Below are positions 22,790-32,600 of a stretch of 64,000 nucleotides of DNA, in pieces. The position numbers and the translations under genes are program-made. Within the stretch, counting starts at the first letter, position 1. Each line of letters starts with the position of its first letter. A model generated the notes under the pieces. The model did not search any database. It was not told where the DNA came from and saw only the letters and a list, made by a program, of their open reading frames with translations. The stretch is from Maylandia zebra (taxonomy: Eukaryota > Chordata > Actinopteri > Cichliformes > Cichlidae): contig NC_135179.1 in NCBI RefSeq assembly GCF_041146795.1, positions 6,669,547 through 6,733,546 of the forward strand, in the 5' to 3' direction.

Positions 22790-22836
<47 letters not shown>

Positions 22837-22845
22837 AATATATGT

Positions 22846-23336
22846 ATGCCGATTATAACCTGGAAGTCCCGGGGTCAAAATGGGAGATGCCCCCAAGGGT
22901 GATGGAGAATGACCGAGCTAAGATCCTGTGGGACTTCCAGATACAGACGGACAAAATGGTGGTGGCTAACCAACCGGACATAGTGGTGGTAGACAAACAG
23001 AAGAAGACGGCCGTAGTGATCGATGTAGCGGTTCCGAATGACAGCAACATCAGGAAGAAGGAACACGAGAAGCTCGAGAAATACCAAGGGCTCAGAGAAG
23101 AGCTCGAGAGGATGTGGAGGGTGAAGGTGACAGTGGTACCAGTGGTAATCAGAGCACTAGGTGACTCCCAAGCTAGGCGAGTGGCTCCAGCCGATCCCGG
23201 GAATAACAGCGGAGATCTCTGTCCAGAAAAGCGCAGTCCTAGGAACATCTAAGATACTGCGCAGGACCTCAAGCTCCCAGGCCTCTGGTAGAGGACCCGA
23301 GCTTGAAGGATTGACCGCCCACAGGGGCGTGTGGGG

Positions 23337-23341
<5 letters not shown>
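22846..23341 (+). mobile_element. Second Rex6-like LINE 3' end
   Basis: Starting at GCCGATTATAACCTGGAAGT, this copy repeats the region 14,988-15,480 of the first LINE with few differences. It encodes the restriction-like endonuclease core (PDIVVVDKQKKTAVVIDVAV) more intactly than the first copy. It is strongly 5'-truncated. Its 3' end meets a (TA)n tract at 23,342-23,371, as the first copy does. Confidence 0.8.

Positions 23342-23371
<30 letters not shown>
23342..23371. repeat. (TA)n microsatellite
   Basis: TA repeat at the 3' end of the second Rex6-like copy. It is followed by a short repeat of the LINE-end phrase AAGCTTGAAGGATTGA at 23,371-23,387. Confidence 0.9.
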
Positions 23372-23373
<2 letters not shown>

Positions 23374-23534
23374 CTTGAAGGATTGAAGGCAAGCAGGAAT
23401 TCTTTATATATATATGGCACGTGTCCATATTTATGTTTCCAGATTGTTTGTATAGTTCACTTTCTATACTGTACTCTTTGTACAGTTTTTATTTTTGCTG
23501 CTTTTGTCTTGCACTGTCCACTTTTCTGCAATGA

Positions 23535-24600
23535 AATGCAGATTTCCTCTTCACCCTCTACACTGCAGACTTCTCCATCAACTCCCCACGCTGCCACCTA
23601 CAGAAGTTCTCTGACGACTCTGCCATAGTCGGCCTCATCACAGGTGAGGACAACTCAGAGTACGGACAGTGGACTCTGTGGACTTTGTGGACTGGTGTCA
23701 GCAGAACCACCTGCTGATCAACGCGGGGAAAACCAAGGAGTTGGTGGTGGATTTCCGGAGACGCAGACCCAACACACTGACACCGGTGAACATCCAGGGA
23801 GTAGACATTGAGATAGTGGACTCTTATAGGTACCTGTGTTCACCTGAATAATAAGCTAGACTGGAGCCACAACACTGATGCTCTTTACAGGAAGGGTCAG
23901 AGCAGACTCTACCTGCTGAGGCGGCTCAGGTCATTTGGAGTACAGGAAGCGCTTTTAAAGACCTTCCATGACTCTGTGGTGGCATCTGTCATTTTTTACA
24001 GTGTTGTATGTTGGAGCAGCGGTTTATCAGCAGCTGAGAGGAAGAGGTTGGATAAACTCATTAGGACGCCACCTCTGTTCTGGGATGCACCCAGTGCAGG
24101 TGGTGGGAGACAGAAGGACTCTGGCCAAAATAACATCTCTGATGGACAGAGTCTCCCACCCCATGCATGTAAATGTTGCTAAACTGCAGAGCTCCTTCAG
24201 TGACAGACTGCTGCATCCTAGATGCATGAAGGTGCGTTTCCGCAGGTCCTTCCTCCCTGCAGCTGTCAAACTGTACAATCAGAACTGCTCCCAACAAACA
24301 TAGATGTTTACATCTGCGCTGTAACTTGGCACTATTTTATCAACCGATTCACACTATAACCAGGGTTTGCCCCTTATCTGTATTTAATTTTATTTAATTT
24401 AATAACAGTATGGTACTCAGTTTTTGGTAACCATTGTCCTTGATGTAAATATGTAAAAATTGTGTATGTTTCTGTTCTGTGTCTTGTGTACTGTTTGTTT
24501 GTATATGTGTCTTTCTTGCTGCTGTTACACCCAAATTTCCCCTTGTGGGACAATTAAAGGATTATTCTATTCTCTATTCTATTCTATTTTGCGTTTTGCT
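23535..24600 (+). mobile_element. L2/Rex1 (CR1-group) LINE 3' part
   Basis: The DNA encodes the end of a reverse transcriptase (FSDDSAIVGLI, near 23,610), then the CR1/L2-type thumb region (FVDWCQQNHLLINAGKTKEL, near 23,690; SYRYL) and the C-terminal segment SRLYLLRRLRSFGV. Frames shift several times, so the copy is dead. After the coding part comes the tail: CCTTGTGGGACAATTAAAGG and then (ATTCT)n at about 24,565-24,595, typical of L2-like fish LINEs. Confidence 0.75.
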
Positions 24601-26054
24601 GATTACAAATTTGAAGAATGTAACAATGGCACTGACTCTGACATATAGTGAAGAATAAGTCCAATCCACTAAATCACAGATTAGCAATAAAGAATGGACA
24701 AAAAAATGTATTTAGTTAAGCTGGTCATTAGCACTGTTGTATAACAACATAAATCACATTTTGTAGAAAGCTAATGAGTTATAAAAAAAAACATTATTTT
24801 ATGTTATGAACGATTTCTGGACTTTGCCGATAGCTCTTCTGATAAGGTACTGTTACCTGGTTCACACCATTTTTCTTGAGCAGCCTCTTCAGCAGTTACA
24901 TACCTGCCTGACCAATCAATCATTGCACAAGCATAATATCGGCCATCAAAGAACAGCAGGATCATCCAACAGCAGGGGCGATGCAGACATCTTTGTGTAC
25001 ATTCACCGTTGTTATGCTACAACAATTACCATGTATGAATGTCTAAATTCCTTTTCCACAAACTTCTCCAGGATGATCAGGACAAACACAACATTTAAAG
25101 CAAACTATCCATTTTAAAATTTGACACTCTTGACAACTCTGATTTTCTTCCTTCTATGTATATGAAGACAAATAAAAAGATGAAGACAGAATTTAGTTTG
25201 AGTTATTTTTGTATTCAACACATTAAAAATATAACTATAACTGCAAAAATACTGAAATGTGATGAAATGCCATAAGTTTTCACACTTTTTATGTCAAAGG
25301 AATACCAAACCGCAAGCTAAATTTTTGAGGCACAGGCATGATCTCGTTACACTCACTTTATTTTTGCTATTTAATATAAATGTCTATCTTTTGCTCAGTG
25401 CCCAGAGAGGTGTTAAAGTTAAGTTAAAGTTAAAGGAGTTAAAGTTTAGTCCCACTTTCTATTATCAAAAACTTAATGAGCCACTAGGCACTATGGTCTG
25501 GACTCCTAAACCATATCCAGACTGACAGTGTGTGATACATTCTGGAATTCACTAAACCATCATGTCAATGGTTAAAAAGTACCATTTAATATCTCTCATA
25601 AATTACCCTGTTTCACCAGATGGGGATGCTGTCTCTCCACTGTTTTCCAGCTCCACTATCTCCCAGAGCAGAAGGTTGGCAAACTTTACTACCAAAAGAT
25701 AACAAAAGCAAACAAACAACAAAAACAGCTAAAAAAAATCTATTTCATATAATGAAGCTTCCTTTGAAATACAATATATTGATGATGTTCATAATGGTCA
25801 TTTATTGCTTTACATCTCTCACAAGAACCTCTTGTGATGGGATCACACCACAGTGAGTTAACTGTAAAGAGGAACCTGTATTCATAACTTAACTTGGATT
25901 TGATTTCAGCAGTTTCCCAACTACACACCTGTGCAGTTTTGTGACTGCATGTTGCATCATTGTAATGCTATAAGTTTGTTATAAGTAACAGCTTACAGCA
26001 TCTACTTTCACTTCTAGCTGTGGCGTGGTTATATTTTTTATTTAATTGGTCTTT

Positions 26055-26093
<39 letters not shown>

Positions 26094-29000
26094 CATTATT
26101 ATTATTATTATTATAAGTAGTAGTAGTATACTATTAAAAAGGACATATATTTATCTAATATTTAGATAATAAGCTGAGCCTTGATATCTTGAAGTTAAAC
26201 AACTTACCACAGATTAAACATGGCTGCCACAGATGGGACAAGAGAAGAGAGGGGAAAAGAAAACATGAAGCTCTTCTTTTTTGCAGTTCCCAAACATTCC
26301 TGGACCTTAAATGACCTTAATGGAAATTTTCCAATCAGCTCCTGTCCATGCTGGAAGTTGGCCATGGGAATCAGGACAAATGTATAAAAGTGCCCCTTCC
26401 TTAAACTATCTAGCATTTCTCATGTATCTTGATGCCTGTTTTGTCCATCGTTACTGTTCTGTCTTTCATGGGAAGAAATCAAGTCTGCTGGCCCAAAGTG
26501 AAAACATGTGCCATAATGATGGCAGATAGATTACACTGTCATAATGACTGGTCATTTCTCTACCAAGCAAACTGTGTGCACATATTATCAATTTGTGTGA
26601 ACTTAGCAGTATTAAGTGCAATTACAGTTAGAAACACATAGACTAGTCTAAGTATACTATTAGATACTATTAAAATACTTTACTTGTGTATTTATACATT
26701 TAACTTTTCCTGCATAGTAACAACACAACACAGGAATCCTTGGTGCTCAGATGACTCTGTTCTTTCTGCTTGTCTGCTGATTTAAATTTTATTACAGAAG
26801 CTCAACAGATGTGTGGTGATGTGTTGCTTGAGATATTGAACAAACATTGACCTTGAGGTCTGGAAGTACCAATAACTCCATTTCCTTAAATGTCTATTCG
26901 AGACTGACTTCAAAAATTAATAAATTGCCTATGTTAAAATAACCAAATTTACATTAACGAAAAAAAAACAACATATTTACAGCCACCGTTCTACATAGAA
27001 CTCCTTCTTTCTTGGATTTCTTTTACAACTCACAACACTGATTTTTTTAAGGCTTAATATTTTAATTGTAGCTTTTGTTAGCATTTTTGCAGATGCAGTG
27101 GAATTACCTGACAAATAATATGGCCTGCTGTGAGGGATAAAAGTGTGTGCTTCAGATTCTGTGAGTGAAATTCTAATTTCAGCGCTAATCAGCAGATATT
27201 GCTGTCTTCATGTTGCACCAGTACAGTTTATGAATGCAGGATGTTCCCAGCTCCAAATATGGCTGCCTATGGCTCTAAGAAAAAAAAAATCAACATGTCA
27301 AGCAACTCTGAGTCTTCAAAGACTCTGAGGCCGCAATTTGCATTCCTGACTGAAAGCATCATGTGTGTCCTGTATATACAGTCTATGATGCTTTGTAGCA
27401 AACAGGTCTTAACTTTCCACATAATATCCTGCAGAACTAGTCCACATAGTTGCTGCATGAACACGAACAGTTTCTGGCTATTGTGATTCCAAGCACAAAC
27501 TCTAATGGTTTGCATATGTTGCATTTATTTTCAAAATGTATAAAGCATTCACATTATTCAAGTGTAATAATAAATATAAAACAAATTTAAATTGTCATTA
27601 ACAGCATTGGTCACTGCTTAATACCCAACCTTTTTTGTGTGTGTGTCCAATGACATTACGAACAATTTGAAACAAAACACATCATATACATTATGCTAGA
27701 CATAGTAGTAGTCCCATGCTTCATTCTATGTGTGTTCATAGCTAAAATGACCATAATATAATGTACTAGAAACCCATCAGTATCATCCAGACTGTCATAT
27801 TTTAGGAAATGCAAGAAATCTTTGAGAAGAAATGATAAAAGACATGCTGGTGTGAAAAGATAATCTACATGGTATCAAATGTGGCTGAAAACAGAGCGCA
27901 GTTCAAACAAGAAAAAAATTTAGCAAAATGTTTTTAAGCGGTTTCACAAAATCACATCGTAAATTTCCAGTGCAAAATGTTAAATGAGTCAGTCATAAGT
28001 CCAGCCAATAAGCCACAGAGTTTAGGCTCAGTCTACAGGTAGCATAGAAGTCCCCAGTGTGTCCAGTGCTGGTACTTCCAAAGACATGAGGCTCAATTTT
28101 GTATTTCCTGGGCACACTCAAGGACTGCAAACCAGCAAGAACTATAAAAAACACTGCTCATGCAATATTTATGTGATACTGAAATGTAAATGTATTGTTT
28201 TAAAGTCTCATTTAATTCAAATGGCACCTAGTAAGAACGAAATTCAACTGATTATAGAGCAGGTGAGCTAGAATAAACATTTCTGCAAAAAAAAATGTGA
28301 AGAAGTAACAGTGAAATAAACACAGTGTAAGTTTGTTATAGGTTTAAGTGAAATACCTGGCAAGCAGGTAAATGCACTAGCATTGGAGGAAATCTTCATC
28401 TCTATCTTAAGTTTATCGTCAATGATAGGCGACAAATTTTGGGAGTAAAATCTCAGAAAAATATATATTTAAGAGGTGTTTGCCTTTACATGATGTTAAA
28501 AATAAAGCTTTAAATAAATGTGCCTCATGCCTTTTTCTTTGGGCTTTGAAATATAACAAATACGTCACAGTCAGGATTTTAGCGCATTTTTTAGCTTTTC
28601 CATTTGGGCCTTTTAAGGTCCTGAAACACATTAGTACTATTAAGGCAGCTGTGACTTGGACCAGATCTCTTCTAGCCTGCACAAGCTGCTGTTAGTCAGG
28701 AGATAAAAATCACAAAGAGCATGTTTTTGAAAAGTTTTCAGATACAGTCACTACTGCTGTTCTCAAAAAAGGCTTTGTCAGCATTCTTGTGACTAAAGTC
28801 ATGAATTAATTTGTGCCCAACTGAGTCACACCAGTAAATAAAGAAAAGAATAAGACATCTATGCTCTACAGTGCAGACTCCCTCAATGGTGTCACCCAAA
28901 CTTTGTTTTTTTTTTCACCTTTTATGGCCTTTTTGGTGACTTAAGTCTCAGCATATAAACAGTGCAAGCTTCAGGTGCATGTTTGTTTCAGTTCAAGAAG

Positions 29001-29125
29001 AAGCCACAATCCAGTTATTCTTGATGGATTTACCAATCTGTGTAGCACCACAACTCCAGACATTGCTGCCCAGTTGTTCAATCCCTAGTGCAGGGCGATT
29101 ACTCAGATGTTGGGTAAAGACCATC
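24601..29125. other. Long non-coding stretch; (TTA)n microsatellite
   Basis: No exon of a known gene is recognised on either strand in this 4.5 kb. A (TTA)n array lies at about 26,062-26,114. The remaining short open frames have no family resemblance. It separates the repeat cluster from the connexin gene. Confidence 0.5.
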
Positions 29126-29133
29126 GTTTAAGT

Positions 29134-29439
29134 CATAGGTGTCAAACTCTGGCCCGTGGGCCAAATTTGGCCCGCAGCCTAATTACATTTGGCCCGCGAA
29201 GCCATACCAAATTACTATCAGAGCTGGCCTACTGGCATTATACAGCTAATATATATATATTGTTTAGTATTAAGCTTTGCTTGTTCCATATTCAGTTTTT
29301 CAGCTAAACTTGTCCATAAGAAAAGATTCATTCTTATATCTGGAGGAACAAATATATTTCAATAAATATTAACGTTAGCCCGCGACTTTGTTCCAGTTTT
29401 GAATTTTGGCCCACTGTGTATTTGAGTTTGACACCCCTG
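29134..29439. mobile_element. hAT MITE (Charlie-like), 306 bp, with 8-bp duplication
   Basis: The ends are CATAGGTGTCAAACTC and GAGTTTGACACCCCTG, near-perfect inverted repeats of the common hAT form. The exact 8-bp target duplication GTTTAAGT flanks it at 29,126-29,133 and 29,440-29,447. GGCCCG blocks inside are typical of this family. It lies about 200 bp beyond the connexin stop codon. Confidence 0.9.
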
Positions 29440-29628
29440 GTTTAAGTCATTAGGAGCCGTATAATGTTGGAAGGAAGAAGATAAAAGGAATTAGTCATCA
29501 TTTGCATGATTCCTTAGATAAAATGAATCATGTTATGAAAGCTAAGGTGAACGGACTTATTCAGCTTTAGATTGTCTTTTATGCATGTGTGGTTTTTTTC
29601 AGCAGGTTTGTAAATCTATTATCTATTT

Positions 29629-29634
29629 TTTATT
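29629..29634 (-). terminator. Candidate poly(A) signal of the connexin gene
   Basis: AATAAA on the minus strand lies within about 15 bases after the stop codon. It is in an A/T-rich run, so it could be chance. Confidence 0.3.
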
Positions 29635-29642
29635 TTTTTTTT

Positions 29643-32600
29643 CTAAATTGCGAGGTCATCTGCTCTAGTTCGGCTGCTCGTTCCGCTGGCTTTGCTGTAT
29701 CTTCGCTTGTCCTTATGCAGCAGCACATCTGGGCCACCATTTTGGATCTGAACACAGCCGACGTCCCTGCTCTCGGGGGTATAGCAGTTAGCATCGGGTC
29801 TCAGGTATCTCCCATCTTGGATCTGACCGTCATTGGTCTTCTGCCATCCATGCGAATAGCAGCTCATTTGGAGGAAGTTTACCTCTTCCACTGCTGCTGC
29901 CATTTTGTTCTGCTCGGTAGCCATGTTTTCAGAGTTTTGTTGGTTTGCTAGTCGGTGGTTGGGGAAGGGGAGGGGTAGGAAGTGTGTGGAGCCAGTCACG
30001 CACTGGTTGAAATCTGGGGGTGGTGTCGATGGTGGTGGAGGAGACAAAGAGAGCTGTCGGCTCAGAGAGGTGTTGGCTGCTTTGTTGGCTTTTGTAGAGC
30101 ACAAGAATCGCCTGCAATAAACAGAGTGAACCAGTGGGAAAATGTAAGATTTCAAGTTATGCTGCCAACCACAACATACCGTGCTGCCCGCTGTGAACAC
30201 TTCTTTAAGAATTCACTACCACAAAGTGGAAAGCATTCCCTGTTTTCCTCATTCCATTTGTTCTAATGGTAAATTCCAGGAAGTACATCTGAATCACTGA
30301 AGGCTTAAAATTGTTATTGGAATCGAATCTCTTGAGGGAAATGAAATTTCGTGAGAAAGTTGCATTGTTTAATTTTACAAGACTTTAAAATCCATATGAA
30401 TATGTCTCACTGTTGACCAAAAATCTGAATCATCAGCAATCGTTATCTTTATCTCTTTCTTTAATCAGGTTTAGACTGAATACAGGAGAATAACCTGTGT
30501 CTAGTAACATATTAGGATATTATTACCGCATTGCAGTATTTACTCTTACTCTTCAGAAAAAAAGCCACCTTTATTTTTTCATTTTTAGTGGAGTTTTAGT
30601 GGAGTTAGTGGAGTTTTGTCTAGTTAAAACTCCACTTTTTTCTGGCCACTTTGGGGGTCACAAAACAACAGATTAACACAGTCGTACCTGATATGAAATA
30701 AACTGTTACATAATTCACCACTATTTTTGTTTGTGCAAACTGGCAACAAATTACATCTTTGTTAATGACTAAATGCTCAAATAGGTCTTAGTAACTTTAT
30801 CAACCTTAAGCTTCTTAACTCATTCACTGCCAGCCATTGGCAGTGAATGAGTTAAACCCATTGACTCATTCACTGCAATTGACGGCTATAGACGTCAATG
30901 GCAGTGAATGAGTTAAATAGGAAATAAACATAACAATCATTAAATCAAATCATTAATTACCTAAAAAAATAATCATCAATTATCATCATAGTTCAAAAGA
31001 ATATTCTGAATTCGTTCGTCTATGTCGTCATGTAAAAACCTTTTCTAACTAAAAAACTATACAATGAATTTCTGACCTGCAACAATGTTTCCATGCCAGG
31101 TGATGTAGTTCAAGCACACTGAGGACCAGAGAGACAGCTGACACGACCAACATGAACACTATAAAGACATTTTTTTCTGTAGGTCTGGAGACATAGCAGT
31201 TAACTGGATGTGGACATGGCCATGCCTAAAAGAGCAAAGGAACAAGAGAATTACTGTTATAGGCCCAAATATTGTGGTTAATAGCATAGAGAGAAATCAA
31301 AATTATGTCTGATTTTTACCTTGCAGACGTACAGAGGATTGAGAAAGATTCCATACAGGAAGTACTGAAGACACAGAAACACCACCTGGATGGAAGGACA
31401 GGTTTTTTTGTTTTTTTTTTTACAGGTAGACATCATGTTTTAGGCACAATACAAATACGAGTCCTTTAATGTTTACAAATCCTAAACTTTCATGAGCAAT
31501 TTGGTCCAAACTCTGCAATGCAATTTTTCATTAATTTACTTCTCTTGGCATTTCAGACCCACCTACAGCCTTTGGAGGACAGACATGAGCTTGAACTAGA
31601 CAGATTTGAAATCTTGACCTGCTATCAAGTTATGTTTAAGTTAAAGGCAGAAATGGTGACATTTACCTCCATGATGCTGCGTATCAGTATACTCAGAACA
31701 TATGTCTGCAGCAGCGCTCCCCTCAGGCGAATTCGACCTGCTGAGTGACTTTCATTTTTTTCATTTCCATCTCGTTCCCCTTTCCTCTCTTGTTTCTCTC
31801 CACCTCCACCTCCTCCTTCACCTCCTCCTGGGTCTTCTTCTCCCCCTCCCTCCTCTCTTCCCTCCTCCTCCCTGTTCCTTCTTTTCTCCTCTCTGCGGAC
31901 AGTGTGCATAGCGTGGCCCATGTAGATCAGACTGGGAGTGGATACAAACACAATTTGGAGCACCTAGAAAGACATGAATAAGATTTATAATCAAAAGTAA
32001 AACAAAAGTTGTTATTTTCATCTGCAGCAGTGTGAGATATTTCTCAGTATGGACTCCCAGGACTTTATACTTTAAACAATTTAGGTGGGGAGAGAAACAA
32101 CGAAACTCTCATCCAGAGCAGATCAGGCATCAGTGATTGAAAGTATGAAAAGCAAGAGATGTGTCATTGTTCTGGCCCATTAGCCCAGTTATGTGTTTTC
32201 ATGAACTTTAGAATCATAATTGATGTTGTAATTTGTTCTCCGTTATAATTGATTGCCATGTTTCTTAGTGTCTTAGTTCTTTGTTTCTCTCTTTCTTCCC
32301 CTTAAATCTTCTTTTATCTGATAATCTGTTCTTGCTTGTTCCTTGCTTTTAATTTTACTTCCTTGTGTCAAGTCCTCCTGATTCATTTCAGCTGTCTCTT
32401 TTTACCCATTTTCCACGTCCCCCATGTCTATATAGTTTCTAGTGTGTTCCCTTCTGTTGTCTGCTGTGTTTCTGGACTTTGTTATATTATGATCTGTTTT
32501 ATTATCGGCCACAATAAAGGTTTTGCTCACTTCAAACCCGTCTCATTTGGAGAATGCATTTGGATCCTATTTTCCTGCAGTCTTTGACAGAATGACTCAA

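Larger units (their letters stand above)
15547..22794 (-). mobile_element. EnSpm/CACTA-type DNA transposon with two genes
   Basis: The left end is CACTGTAAAAAAAAAA and the right end, reverse-complemented, is CACTGTAAAAAAGGGC. These CACTG termini are diagnostic of EnSpm/CACTA. Subterminal TTTACAG/CTGTAAA motifs recur near both ends, and the left end has a hairpin (about 15,568-15,620) built from TTTTTACAGGAA and TTCCTGTAAAAA, as in known fish EnSpm repeats. Both flanks are TA microsatellite, so the target duplication cannot be defined. Inside are two minus-strand genes: a C2H2/TNP2-like transposase (19,022-21,662) and a SAM-domain protein (16,568-18,876). The intact second gene and preserved ends suggest a fairly recent insertion. 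Confidence 0.85.
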
